A stretch of 64,000 nt of DNA from Streptomyces sp. STR69 (GTDB lineage: Bacteria > Actinomycetota > Actinomycetes > Streptomycetales > Streptomycetaceae). Position 1 is the first letter of the stretch; the number at the start of each line of letters is the position of its first letter. The notes under the pieces were generated by a model. The model was not told the origin of the DNA. It worked only from the letters and a program-made list of their open reading frames with translations, and made no database searches. Below are positions 1-10,785 of this stretch, piece by piece. Location of the stretch: NCBI RefSeq assembly GCF_024519455.1, contig NZ_JALJRY010000010.1, positions 1 to 64,000 of the forward strand, in the 5' to 3' direction. The translations under genes and the position numbers were made by a program.

Positions 1-56
1 AGATGATCGCGGCCCTGCGCAACCAGTTCGGCGGCCACGCCGTCGAGACCAAGTAA
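1..56 (+). CDS. gnd: C-terminal end of 6-phosphogluconate dehydrogenase-type protein (partial)
   Basis: Only the last residues are present, ending ...IAALRNQFGGHAVETK and a TAA stop at 54-56. The RNQFGGHAV stretch is the usual C-terminal signature of decarboxylating 6-phosphogluconate dehydrogenases, the NADP enzyme that makes ribulose 5-phosphate in the oxidative pentose phosphate pathway. A gnd-like gene between dnaN and recF is the normal order in Streptomyces, so position supports the call. The body and start of the gene lie outside the window. Confidence 0.75.
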   Translation, partial: MIAALRNQFGGHAVETK

Positions 57-62
57 TCCACA

Positions 63-89
63 GATCCACAGGCCCCGGGCCTGTGGATC
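63..89. repeat. 13-bp perfect inverted repeat in the gnd-recF gap
   Basis: Arms GATCCACAGGCCC (63-75) and its complement (77-89) are separated by one base. The palindrome begins 7 bases after the gnd stop and ends 29 bases before the recF ATG. Each arm contains TCCACA/TGTGGA, the core of a DnaA box. It could be a terminator without a T-run, or an operator. The sequence alone does not decide. Confidence 0.6.
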
Positions 90-118
90 CACAACCTGGG
101 GGAGGTCGGCGAACGACC

Positions 119-1240
119 ATGCACGTCACGCATCTGTCGCTGGCCGACTTCCGCTCGTACGCCGGGGTCGACGTCCCGCTCGACCCCGGCGTCACCGCGT
201 TCGTGGGCCCCAACGGGCAGGGCAAGACCAACCTCGTCGAGGCGATCGGCTATCTCGCCACCCTCGGCAGTCACCGGGTCTCCTCCGACGCCCCGCTGGT
301 CCGGGTGGGCGCCGACCGCGCGATCATCCGGGCCCAGGTCAGACAGGGCGAGCGGCAGCAGCTGGTCGAGCTGGAGTTGAACCCCGGCCGCGCCAACCGC
401 GCCCGCATCAACCGGTCCTCGCAGGTCAGACCCCGTGATGTGCTGGGCATCGTACGGACCGTGCTGTTCGCGCCCGAGGATCTCGCCCTGGTGAAGGGGG
501 ATCCCGGGGAGCGGCGGCGGTTTCTCGACGAGCTGATCACCGCGCGGTCGCCGCGCATGGCCGGGGTGCGGTCCGACTACGAGCGGGTGCTGAAGCAGCG
601 CAACACCCTGCTGAAGTCGGCCGCGTTGGCGCGGCGGCACGGCGGGCGGTCGATGGACCTGTCCACGCTCGACGTATGGGATCAGCATCTCGCGCGCGTG
701 GGGGCCGAGTTGCTCGCCCAGCGGCTCGATCTGATCGCCGCGGTGCAGCCCCTCGCCGACAAGGCGTACGAGCAACTGGCGCCCGGCGGTGGGCCGGTGG
801 CCCTGGAGTACAAGCCGTCGGCGCCCGGTGAGGCGCACACCCGCGAGGACCTCTACGAGCAGCTGATGGCGGCGATCGCGGAGGCGCGCAAGCAGGAGAT
901 CGAGCGGGGCGTCACCCTCGTAGGACCCCATCGGGACGATTTGATTCTCAAACTCGGTCAGTTGCCGGCCAAGGGGTACGCCTCGCACGGGGAGTCCTGG
1001 TCGTACGCGCTGGCGCTGCGGCTCGCGTCGTACGACCTGCTCAGGGCCGAGGGCAATGAGCCGGTGCTCGTGCTCGACGACGTGTTCGCCGAGCTGGACA
1101 CCCGGCGTCGGGAGCGGCTGGCCGAACTCGTGGCGCCCGGTGAGCAGGTGCTGGTGACGGCGGCGGTGGACGACGACGTACCGCATGTACTGGCGGGGAC
1201 GCGGTACAGCGTGGCGGAGGGTGCGGTGGAGCGCGTATGA
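119..1240 (+). CDS. recF: DNA replication/repair protein RecF
   Basis: RecF is an SMC-like ATPase that loads RecA onto gapped DNA together with RecO and RecR. The 373-residue protein has a Walker A motif GPNGQGKTN at about residues 30-38, an ABC signature region SHGESWS near 288 and a Walker B LVLDDVFAELD near 316-326, with the intervening helical arm expected for the family. The frame is open further upstream, but the ATG at 119 is preceded by GGAGGT at 101-106 and begins exactly where RecF homology starts (MHVTHLSLADFRSY). The gene sits in its standard actinobacterial place between the dnaN region and gyrB. Its stop overlaps the next start by ATGA, implying translational coupling to the DUF721 gene. 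Confidence 0.97.
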   Translation: MHVTHLSLADFRSYAGVDVPLDPGVTAFVGPNGQGKTNLVEAIGYLATLGSHRVSSDAPLVRVGADRAIIRAQVRQGERQQLVELELNPGRANRARINRSSQVRPRDVLGIVRTVLFAPEDLALVKGDPGERRRFLDELITARSPRMAGVRSDYERVLKQRNTLLKSAALARRHGGRSMDLSTLDVWDQHLARVGAELLAQRLDLIAAVQPLADKAYEQLAPGGGPVALEYKPSAPGEAHTREDLYEQLMAAIAEARKQEIERGVTLVGPHRDDLILKLGQLPAKGYASHGESWSYALALRLASYDLLRAEGNEPVLVLDDVFAELDTRRRERLAELVAPGEQVLVTAAVDDDVPHVLAGTRYSVAEGAVERV

Positions 1241-1806
1241 GCACGAATGAGCCTGCCCCGCGTCCCGAGCGCCCCGCGGCCGGGGAGCCCGCGCCCAAGA
1301 AGGCTGCCGAGCCCTCCGGCGTCGACCTCGCGCGCGTGGCGCTGCGCGCCGCGAAGGAGCAGGCACGCGCGCGTGGGGACGCGGCGCAGCAGAAGAAACA
1401 GGCGCGGCGCGGGGGGCTGCGCTCCGGCGCGCGCGCCGACGGCCGCGACCCGATGGCACTCGGCGCTGCGATCAACCGGCTGCTGAACGAACGCGGATGG
1501 GAGACGCCGGCCGCGGTGGGCGGTGTGATGGGCCGCTGGCCGCAGATCGTCGGCGAGGACCTGGCCAAGCACTGCGTACCGGAGAGGTACGACGAGGACG
1601 AGCGGGTGCTGGTCGTGCAGTGCGACTCCACGGCCTGGGCGACCCAGCTGAGGCACCTCACGCCCACCCTGGTGGCCAGGCTCAACGAGGACCTGGGGCA
1701 CGGCACCGTACGGATGATCAAGGTGCTCAACCCCGGTGGACCGCCCCGCCGCTACGGCCCGCTGCGGGCTCCCGGCAGCACGGGTCCCGGCGACACCTAT
1801 GGGTGA
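1237..1806 (+). CDS. dciA: DUF721 protein, DciA-type replicative helicase operator
   Basis: A 189-residue protein whose first 70 residues are charged and low in complexity, rich in Ala, Arg, Lys and Pro. A compact DUF721 domain follows from about residue 70 to 165 and includes GRWPQIVGEDLAKHC and STAWATQLRHL. DUF721 proteins encoded between recF and gyrB are the DciA family, which helps recruit or load the replicative helicase DnaB in bacteria that lack DnaC/DnaI. Identification as DciA is by domain and position; function is inferred from that family. The ATG overlaps the recF stop by 4 bases, so the two are probably co-translated. The C-terminal tail is Gly/Pro rich. Confidence 0.88.
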   Translation: MSTNEPAPRPERPAAGEPAPKKAAEPSGVDLARVALRAAKEQARARGDAAQQKKQARRGGLRSGARADGRDPMALGAAINRLLNERGWETPAAVGGVMGRWPQIVGEDLAKHCVPERYDEDERVLVVQCDSTAWATQLRHLTPTLVARLNEDLGHGTVRMIKVLNPGGPPRRYGPLRAPGSTGPGDTYG

Positions 1807-2135
1807 CTGACATCACAGCGCGGGCCCCGGCGGGCGACCGGACGCGGTTGCGAATACCGACCTGACCCAGGAGTAGCAAAGGGTTCATACCCGGAAGCGC
1901 TGAGTGCCGCTGTAAGCCTCTTCGAGCCCCGTTCCGCATATGGGGAGTCGGGAGAGACCGGTTGAGGGCGGCACATGAGGACTCAGGTACCGGCAAACCC
2001 CCATCCATGTCGGCGCTACCGGTAGACTGGAAGCAATCCCGCCCCACTTGTGGGACACACACCGAGCAACGCTGACTAAGGCTTACCAACGCAACACGCC
2101 GCAGCCGCACCGGCCACCCGCCGGGAGCCTGGCTT
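1807..2135 (+). promoter_or_regulatory. gyrB upstream region with candidate -10 element
   Basis: This 329-base stretch has no convincing coding sequence. TAGACT at 2023-2028 matches an actinobacterial -10 hexamer and would start transcription about 100 bases before gyrB. No good -35 is seen 16-18 bases upstream. gyrB promoters in Streptomyces respond to supercoiling and often lack a strong -35, which would fit, but that is inference. Confidence 0.35.
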
Positions 2136-4220
2136 GTGCTGTGCCAGAAAGGGCGCTTCGTGGCCGATTCCGGCAACCCCAACGAGAACATCCCGTCCAC
2201 CGACGCCGGCGCCAACGGCGGGGCTCACACCTCGAACGGCGAGGTCACCGCCTCGTACGACGCCAGCGCCATCACCGTCCTCGAGGGTCTGGACGCGGTC
2301 CGCAAGCGACCCGGTATGTACATCGGCTCGACCGGCGAGCGCGGCCTGCACCACCTCGTGCAGGAGGTCGTCGACAACTCCGTCGACGAGGCGCTGGCCG
2401 GCCACGCGGACACGATCGACGTCACGATCCTTCACGACGGCGGCGTGCGCGTCATCGACAACGGCCGCGGCATCCCGGTGGGCATCGTCCCGTCCGAGGG
2501 CAAGCCCGCCGTCGAGGTCGTGCTGACCGTGCTGCACGCGGGCGGCAAGTTCGGGGGCGGCGGCTACGCGGTCTCCGGCGGTCTGCACGGAGTGGGCGTC
2601 TCTGTAGTGAACGCGCTGTCCAGCAGGGTCGCCGTCGAGGTCAGGACAGACGGCTACCGCTGGACCCAGGACTACAAGCTGGGCGTCCCCACGGCCCCGC
2701 TCGCGCAGCACGAGGCCACGTCCGAGACCGGTACCTCGGTCACCTTCTGGGCCGACCCGGACATCTTCGAGACCACCGAGTACTCCTTCGAGACGCTGTC
2801 GCGGCGCTTCCAGGAGATGGCGTTCCTCAACAAGGGTTTGACGATCAAACTCACTGACGAGCGCGAGCTGGCGAAGGCCACGGCCGGTGCCGACGAGGCG
2901 GGTGCGGACGAGAAGGACGAGGTCAAGACCGTCACGTACCACTACGAGGGCGGCATCGTCGACTACGTGACGTACCTCAACTCCCGCAAGGGGGATGTGG
3001 TGCACCCGACCGTCATCGACCTGGAGGCGGAGGACAGGGACAAAAGCCTGTCCCTTGAGGTCGCGATGCAGTGGAACAGTGGTTACACCGAGGGTGTGTA
3101 CTCCTTCGCCAACATCATCCACACGCATGAGGGCGGCACGCACGAAGAGGGCTTCCGGGCCGCGCTGACGTCACTGATCAACAAGTACGCGCGCGACAAG
3201 AAGCTGCTCCGCGAGAAGGACGACAACCTGACGGGCGACGACATCCGCGAGGGTCTGACCGCGATCATCTCGGTCAAGCTGGCCGAGCCGCAGTTCGAGG
3301 GCCAGACGAAGACCAAGCTCGGCAACACCGAAGCGAAGACCTTCGTACAGAAGGCGGTCTACGAGCACCTCAACGACTGGCTGGACCGCAACCCGAACGA
3401 GGCCTCGGACATCATCCGCAAGGGCATCCAGGCGGCCACCGCGCGCGTAGCGGCCCGCAAGGCCCGTGACCTCACCCGTCGCAAGGGCCTCCTGGAGACC
3501 GCGTCCCTGCCGGGCAAGCTGTCCGACTGCCAGTCGAACGACCCCACCAAGTGCGAGATCTTCATCGTCGAGGGTGACTCCGCCGGCGGCTCGGCCAAGT
3601 CCGGCCGGAACCCGCAGTACCAGGCGATCCTCCCGATCCGGGGAAAGATCCTCAACGTCGAGAAGGCCAGGATCGACAAGATCCTGCAGAACCAGGAGAT
3701 CCAGGCACTGATCTCCGCCTTCGGCACCGGAGTCCACGAGGACTTCGACATCGCCAGGCTGCGCTATCACAAGATCATCCTGATGGCGGACGCCGACGTC
3801 GACGGCCAGCACATCAGCACCCTGCTGCTGACCTTCCTGTTCCGCTTCATGCGACCGCTGGTCGAGGCCGGGCACGTGTTCCTGTCGCGTCCCCCGCTGT
3901 ACAAGATCAAGTGGGGCCGTGACGACTTCGAGTACGCGTACTCGGACCGCGAGCGCGACGCCCTGATCGAGCTGGGCCGGCAGAACGGCAAGCGCATCAA
4001 GGAAGACTCGATCCAGCGCTTCAAGGGTCTCGGCGAGATGAACGCCGAGGAGCTGCGCATCACCACGATGGACCAGGAGCACCGCGTCCTCGGCCAGGTC
4101 ACCCTGGACGACGCCGCGCAGGCAGACGACCTGTTCTCGGTCCTCATGGGCGAGGACGTCGAGGCGCGCCGCCAGTTCATCCAGCGCAACGCCAAGGACG
4201 TCCGCTTCCTCGACATCTGA
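2136..4220 (+). CDS. gyrB: DNA gyrase subunit B
   Basis: GyrB is the ATPase subunit of gyrase, which introduces negative supercoils as A2B2. The GHKL ATPase motifs are visible (DNSVDEAL, DNGRGIPVG, GGLHGVGVSVVNAL), followed by a transducer region. A TOPRIM domain carries EGDSAGGSAKSGR near residue 478 and the metal-binding DADVDG near 550, and the C-terminus is the expected GEDVEARRQFIQRNAKDVRFLDI type. Two starts are plausible. GTG 2136 has GGGAG at 2122-2126 (694 aa). GTG 2160 has AAAGGG at 2148-2153 and would give a 686-residue protein beginning VADSGNPNEN. The conserved ATPase begins downstream of both. gyrA follows 42 bases later, so the pair is probably one operon. Confidence 0.98.
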   Translation: MLCQKGRFVADSGNPNENIPSTDAGANGGAHTSNGEVTASYDASAITVLEGLDAVRKRPGMYIGSTGERGLHHLVQEVVDNSVDEALAGHADTIDVTILHDGGVRVIDNGRGIPVGIVPSEGKPAVEVVLTVLHAGGKFGGGGYAVSGGLHGVGVSVVNALSSRVAVEVRTDGYRWTQDYKLGVPTAPLAQHEATSETGTSVTFWADPDIFETTEYSFETLSRRFQEMAFLNKGLTIKLTDERELAKATAGADEAGADEKDEVKTVTYHYEGGIVDYVTYLNSRKGDVVHPTVIDLEAEDRDKSLSLEVAMQWNSGYTEGVYSFANIIHTHEGGTHEEGFRAALTSLINKYARDKKLLREKDDNLTGDDIREGLTAIISVKLAEPQFEGQTKTKLGNTEAKTFVQKAVYEHLNDWLDRNPNEASDIIRKGIQAATARVAARKARDLTRRKGLLETASLPGKLSDCQSNDPTKCEIFIVEGDSAGGSAKSGRNPQYQAILPIRGKILNVEKARIDKILQNQEIQALISAFGTGVHEDFDIARLRYHKIILMADADVDGQHISTLLLTFLFRFMRPLVEAGHVFLSRPPLYKIKWGRDDFEYAYSDRERDALIELGRQNGKRIKEDSIQRFKGLGEMNAEELRITTMDQEHRVLGQVTLDDAAQADDLFSVLMGEDVEARRQFIQRNAKDVRFLDI

Positions 4221-4262
4221 GTCGGTCTCAGCTGACCGCACCAGGAAGGATCCCCACCAGCA

Positions 4263-6854
<2,592 letters not shown>

Positions 6855-6872
6855 CACGAGGAGAGAGTCATC

Positions 6873-7667
6873 GTGAGCGGAGCCACGGGCGCCGGATCGA
6901 CCGGTACGGACACGGACGGCGGCGGCCGTGGCTCCGCCGCGAACGCGACAGATCCGCACACGACCCAACTGCGTGCGATCGACGTGAAGAAGACGGACTC
7001 GCACGCGCCCGACCCGCAAGGATCCCAGGGGGGAACTGTGACGGACACCCGAGGTCCGGGCACCCAGCAGTCGGCCGCCGCCGGCGCCAAGGCTCCGGCC
7101 CAGGGGCAGCAGGCGCCCCAGCCGGCCGCGCCGCCGCCGGCGTCCCCGCTGCCGGGTTCGCCCCTGCCCGGTGAGCGCCAGTCGCAGCAGGCGGCCGGGC
7201 CCTACCACCCGCCGCAGGCCTATCCCACGCAGGCGCCCGCCGCCGCCCAGAGCGGTGCCGTACGGCGTCCGCGCACGGGCGCGCGCACCGCGCCCCGCAC
7301 TCGCAAGGCGCGGCTGCGGGTGGCCAAGGCCGACCCGTGGTCGGTGATGAAGGTCAGCTTCCTGCTCTCCATCGCGCTGGGCATCTGCACGGTCGTGGCG
7401 TCCGCGGTGCTGTGGATGGTCATGGACGCGATGGGGGTCTTCTCGACGGTCGGCGGCACGATCTCGGAGGCGACCGGCTCGAACGAGTCGAACGGCTTCG
7501 ACCTGCAGTCCTTCCTGTCCCTCCCGCACGTCCTGACCTTCTCGGGGATCATCGCGGTCATCGACGTCGTCCTTGCCACGGCCCTCGCGACCCTCGGCGC
7601 GTTCATCTACAACCTCTCCGCCGGCTTCGTCGGCGGCATCGAGCTGACGCTCGCCGAGGACGAGTGA
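6873..7667 (+). CDS. DUF3566 transmembrane protein
   Basis: A 264-residue protein with a long Gly/Pro/Gln/Ala-rich cytoplasmic N-terminus (about residues 1-140), a basic stretch, then two hydrophobic segments at about 160-185 (SFLLSIALGICTVVASAVLW) and 225-250, separated by a short polar loop. This is the DUF3566 pattern seen directly downstream of gyrA across actinobacteria, for example Rv0007 in Mycobacterium tuberculosis. The molecular function is not established. Its constant linkage to gyrA suggests co-expression rather than a known mechanism. The GTG start has GAGGAGAG about 8 bases upstream. The long disordered N-terminus is typical of the Streptomyces versions. Confidence 0.9.
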   Translation: MSGATGAGSTGTDTDGGGRGSAANATDPHTTQLRAIDVKKTDSHAPDPQGSQGGTVTDTRGPGTQQSAAAGAKAPAQGQQAPQPAAPPPASPLPGSPLPGERQSQQAAGPYHPPQAYPTQAPAAAQSGAVRRPRTGARTAPRTRKARLRVAKADPWSVMKVSFLLSIALGICTVVASAVLWMVMDAMGVFSTVGGTISEATGSNESNGFDLQSFLSLPHVLTFSGIIAVIDVVLATALATLGAFIYNLSAGFVGGIELTLAEDE

Positions 7668-7734
7668 GAAGTCGGACGAGAACGCGGGTGTACGGGGGTT
7701 GAAACCTCCGTCGGCGGTCCTGTGACTATCGATT

Positions 7735-7763
7735 TTGGGACTGCCCATGTCGTGCGCTAATCT
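7735..7763 (+). promoter_or_regulatory. Promoter of tRNA-Ile
   Basis: TTGGGA (7735-7740) and TAATCT (7758-7763) are separated by 17 bases, a good match to housekeeping-sigma promoters. The -10 lies 41 bases upstream of the mature tRNA 5' end. The same TAATCTTC sequence precedes tRNA-Leu at 29991. Confidence 0.7.
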
Positions 7764-7803
7764 TCAGGAGTCAGCGCGCGGGACACACTCCGCAAAGCGC
7801 GGC

Positions 7804-7880
7804 GGGGCTATAGCTCAGTTGGTTAGAGCGCATCCCTGATAAGGATGAGGCCACAGGTTCAAATCCTGTTAGCCCCACCA
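7804..7880 (+). tRNA. tRNA-Ile (anticodon GAT)
   Basis: A complete cloverleaf can be drawn. The acceptor stem GGGGCTA pairs with TAGCCCC, the anticodon stem CATCC/GGATG carries anticodon GAT at 7838-7840, and there is a normal TTCAAATC T-loop. The discriminator base is A and a CCA end is encoded at 7878-7880. It reads AUC/AUU codons. A tRNA-Ile shortly after gyrA is a conserved actinobacterial arrangement. Confidence 0.97.
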
Positions 7881-7886
7881 GCACGA

Positions 7887-7918
7887 AGACCTCCAGTCGA
7901 TCAGACTGGGGGTCTTTT
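7887..7918 (+). terminator. Rho-independent terminator after tRNA-Ile
   Basis: A 12-bp stem (7887-7898 with 7904-7915, one G-T pair) with a 5-base loop GATCA runs straight into TTTT, 6 bases after the tRNA end. Confidence 0.85.
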
Positions 7919-8327
7919 GGCATCACCGGTCGACATCAACGGCGACGGTCAGCTGGTAGGCGGTGGGGCCAGGACCGCAGTACGGGGTCGGCTGACCCCC
8001 GTTGACCTTTTTCATCCGGAAGGTTCACGTAGAGCCGATCCCTGCCGTGTCGTTTCCACGGTTTCACCGTGAGATCGCCCAGTGGCCCGCCCTCGAATAT
8101 GTGCCGTCCGCACATACACGGCAGCAGCAGACCAGTTGACCGACAAGAGCGCCGGGGCAACATGGCCGAGCGGCGGCGCGCGCGGAGTCGAGGGAACAGC
8201 AGTGAGACCCCCGGCCGCGACGGGCCGGGGGTCTTCAGGGTCTTCTCTGGAGCGTTGTACGCAAGTTCGCCGCTGTGTCAGAGATGTCGGGGCGGTGGGT
8301 GAGCGGTGAGGTGGCGCGTGTCCGGCG
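7919..8327. other. Intergenic stretch with one hairpin, no supported gene
   Basis: No reading frame here shows recognisable protein sequence. The one clear structure is an 11-bp inverted repeat (GACCCCCGGCC at 8206-8216 with 8223-8233). It could end transcription from the convergent minus-strand gene that stops at 8328, although no T-run follows in that direction. Confidence 0.5.
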
Positions 8328-8690
8328 TCAGCGCTGGAGGGGCGCCGCCAGGGGTGCCGTCTGCTCGGTGTGGTCGGGCTCGGTGGAATCGCCGGTCTCC
8401 GTGGCCTCGTCCGTGTCCGCCGGCGGGCGGTGGCGGCAGCTGGGGGACTTGCCGTGGGCCTCGGCCCGGATGCGCTGCTTCATCGTGGGGGGCAGGGACC
8501 TGGTGAAGGACCAGGGGGAGATCGTCGGTGCCGTCGGCTGTGCGGTGGCGCTGGTGCGGGTCGCCTCGGAACGGGGCGTCGCCGCGGTGGCGGCCGTCGC
8601 GGTGATCGTGATGAGTCCGAGCGCGGTGCACAGCGAGATGAAGGCGGTGACGAAGGCGGTCCACAGCTTCATGACCTTGATCTGGGTCAT
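8328..8690 (-). CDS. Small exported or membrane-anchored protein, DUF6344-like
   Basis: A 120-residue protein with an N-terminal hydrophobic segment (KLWTAFVTAFISLCTALGLI, about residues 8-27), then a Thr/Ala/Pro-rich linker. A more conserved-looking basic motif LPPTMKQRIRAEAHGKSPSC follows at about residues 67-86, with an acidic tail. The pattern resembles the small Streptomyces family I know as DUF6344, recalled rather than searched. The ATG at 8690 has GAGGGG just upstream on the minus strand. No catalytic residues are evident. A signal peptide or single membrane anchor would place the tail outside the cell. Function is unknown. Confidence 0.75.
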   Translation of the reverse strand: MTQIKVMKLWTAFVTAFISLCTALGLITITATAATAATPRSEATRTSATAQPTAPTISPWSFTRSLPPTMKQRIRAEAHGKSPSCRHRPPADTDEATETGDSTEPDHTEQTAPLAAPLQR

Positions 8691-9027
8691 GGCCCCTCAC
8701 TTTCAGGTTGGGCGATTTGCGTACTTTCCTCATGATGTGTATGGGCGTCGCGAAGTGTGGGACCGGCGGCCGTGGCGCGTCGATGTTCTGATGAACACCA
8801 CTCGAATGGGTGCAAGAAGCCCTAAAAGTGAAGGAAGATGAGGAATCGGGGCCAAGTTAACGGTCCGTGGAGGTGTGATCACCCTCCGATCGGAGCGGTT
8901 CCATCCGCTTCTACTGCGCTGTCCCGGGCGGGAGTTGGCCGCGGAGGCAGGTCACCGATCGGTCTCGGTCGGTGTGTATAGTCGGGCGACAGAGGTCCCC
9001 TACGTCAAGGAAAGACGAGGTCGCGCG
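8691..9027 (+). promoter_or_regulatory. Intergenic region with candidate promoter of the DLW-39 gene
   Basis: The region separates divergent genes. TATAGT at 8977-8982 is a good -10 hexamer about 45 bases before the DLW-39 start. The -35 position is weak. Nothing else is recognisable, apart from somewhat AT-richer sequence at 8700-8850 that may hold the promoter of the minus-strand DUF6344-like gene. Confidence 0.4.
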
Positions 9028-9156
9028 GTGAAGAAGCTTCTCCTGGTCGCACTGGCCGCCATCGGCGGGCTCCTCGTGTACCGCCAGATCCAGGCGGATC
9101 GCGCCGAGCAGGATCTGTGGACGGAGGCGACCGACTCCGTGCCCACGGGTTCGTGA
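9028..9156 (+). CDS. DLW-39 family small membrane protein
   Basis: A 42-residue protein starting at GTG 9028. It has a basic start (VKK), one hydrophobic helix (LLLVALAAIGGLLVY), then RQIQADRAEQDLWTEATD. The DLW near the C-terminus and total size match the actinobacterial DLW-39 family, conserved near the tRNA-Ile/tRNA-Ala genes of Streptomyces and relatives. A single-pass inner membrane protein with a short charged C-terminal tail is predicted. Its role is not known. An AAGGAAAG element lies 13 bases upstream of the GTG. A strong terminator follows 25 bases after the stop, so it is probably monocistronic. Confidence 0.85.
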   Translation: MKKLLLVALAAIGGLLVYRQIQADRAEQDLWTEATDSVPTGS

Positions 9157-9180
9157 GTACCGAGATCCAGTTCTGAGCAC

Positions 9181-9208
9181 GCCCCGACCGCCTGGCGGTC
9201 GGGGCTTT
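9181..9208 (+). terminator. Terminator after the DLW-39 gene
   Basis: An 11-bp perfect GC-rich stem (9181-9191 with 9195-9205), a 3-base loop and a following TTT. Confidence 0.85.
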
Positions 9209-9344
9209 GTGTTGCGCCGTCGCGCGAACCCGGTTACGGCCGCCACGACCCGGGCGTTTCGGACGCTCGCACGAATTGCCGGGATGCCACGCGCGCGTGC
9301 GGGGCAGGATGGGCCACGTCCGGAGCAACGACGAGGGGTGGCGC

Positions 9345-10757
9345 GTGATGGGGCGGCGGCGTACGGCGTGGTGGCGGACGCGGACGCGGACGCGAGCACA
9401 GGGCGGCCGTACACCCGTTGTCGGGGCGGCCGTACGACCCGTCGGGGTTGCGCGGCGCATCCGCGTCGTACGGCCCGTAGGGGGCGCGCCACGCGCCGGT
9501 GTCGTACGACGTGCCGGTGTCGTCGCCGCCGTGCTGTGCGCGGCGGTCGCCCTGGTGGGGCAGCCCGCCGCCGCGGCCGGGGCGCCGGGCTCCTACGGGT
9601 ACGACAAGGGCGACCAGGCCGTCAACGGCGCGACCGGGGCGGCAGACGCCGTAGGCCTGAAACCCGGCGGGACGTACCGGAGTTCCCTTCCGAAGGGAGC
9701 CACCCTCTACTACGGCCTCACTCTCGACGCCGTGTCCGACGTCTACGCCTCCGTCACCGCAGTGCCCCCGGCCGGTACCACGGTCGCCGCCACCGACGGC
9801 ATCAGGGTGTCGCTGCAGAACACCGCGGGCACCGGCTGCACCCACCGGAGCGCCACCTTCGGGGCCAGCAGGAGCCCGCACCCCGTGGCCGCCTGGGCCG
9901 CGCGGGAGACGGGCAACGCGCTGTGCAAGGGGGACGGCCAGTACTACGTGGTCGTCGAACGCGTCGACGCGTCGGGTTCCTCGCCGGACACCTGGGGGCT
10001 GGAACTCACCGTGGTGTCGGAACCGCCGCTCACCCAGGCCGGTACCTCCGACGCGCCGCAGGACTGGAACTCCGCGTCGCCCGAGCCCGTCACGGGGGAG
10101 GTCCGGAGCCGTGCGGGCGGCTCGGGGTTCGCCGGGGCGGTCGCCGTCGGACAGGGCGTGTGGCGAGGTGACATCACCCCCGGCGGGACCCTCTTCTACA
10201 GGGTGCCGGTCGACTGGGGCCAGCAGCTCTCCGTCACCGCCGACCTGGAGGCCTCGAACGCGGGCAGCGGCTATGTGAGCCGCGCGCTCGACCTGGCGCT
10301 CTACAACCCCGTGCGCGCCCCCGTCGACGAGGCGGGCGTCGGCTATCAGGGCAGTCCGAGATCGGCCGCCCTCGAAGCCCTGCCGCCCGTCGAGTACCGC
10401 AACCGCTACTTCGTCGTCGACCACGAGAGCGGGATGAGTTTCGCCGGGTCGTACTACCTCGTCGTGCACCTCGCCGCGCAGGTGGCCGACGACTTCGGCC
10501 AGGGGCCGTTCCCGGTGACGCTGCGCGTGCGTGTCGCCGGTACGGCGCACGCGGGGCCCGGGTACGCGGGGCGGTCCGAACCCCGGAACGCCTTCGACGT
10601 CACCGCGCAGGACCGCGCGGCGGCCGTGACAGGGAGCGGCGGGGGAGGCGACACCGCGATGAAGGTGCTCGCGGTGGCCGGAATCGGCGCGGGCAGCGTG
10701 CTGTTGGCGACGCTCGGCGCGTGGACGGTGGCGGCCAGGCGCCGGGCCGCGACGTAG
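9345..10757 (+). CDS. Secreted, C-terminally membrane-anchored protein of unknown function
   Basis: About 470 residues. The N-terminus is Arg-rich and followed by a hydrophobic Ala/Val segment ending AAAAGA at about residue 85, a long signal sequence. The large extracytoplasmic part has two similar-looking beta-rich halves (motifs GLKPGGTYRSSLPKGATLYYGL and ITPGGTLFYRVPVDWGQQL), and the last 30 residues are a helix (VLLATLGAWTV) plus basic tail ARRRAAT. The repeated PGGTxxY...Y pattern resembles carbohydrate-binding or pre-peptidase-like beta-sandwich domains; that is inference from shape only. GTG 9345 was chosen for GAGGGG at 9333-9338; ATG 9348 is equally possible. It is convergent with the kinase gene to its right. 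Confidence 0.8.
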   Translation: MMGRRRTAWWRTRTRTRAQGGRTPVVGAAVRPVGVARRIRVVRPVGGAPRAGVVRRAGVVAAVLCAAVALVGQPAAAAGAPGSYGYDKGDQAVNGATGAADAVGLKPGGTYRSSLPKGATLYYGLTLDAVSDVYASVTAVPPAGTTVAATDGIRVSLQNTAGTGCTHRSATFGASRSPHPVAAWAARETGNALCKGDGQYYVVVERVDASGSSPDTWGLELTVVSEPPLTQAGTSDAPQDWNSASPEPVTGEVRSRAGGSGFAGAVAVGQGVWRGDITPGGTLFYRVPVDWGQQLSVTADLEASNAGSGYVSRALDLALYNPVRAPVDEAGVGYQGSPRSAALEALPPVEYRNRYFVVDHESGMSFAGSYYLVVHLAAQVADDFGQGPFPVTLRVRVAGTAHAGPGYAGRSEPRNAFDVTAQDRAAAVTGSGGGGDTAMKVLAVAGIGAGSVLLATLGAWTVAARRRAAT

Positions 10758-10785
10758 CCGCCGTACCCCTCCCGGCCCCCGTCGG

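Noticed and set aside
83..118. Extended N-terminus of RecF from GTG 83
   Set aside because: The extra residues are encoded in the palindrome and ribosome-site region, and RecF homology begins at ATG 119.
8069..8302. Short plus-strand frames between tRNA-Ile and the DUF6344-like gene
   Set aside because: Arg/Gly/Ser-rich translations without a ribosome site or recognisable pattern; a hairpin lies inside them.
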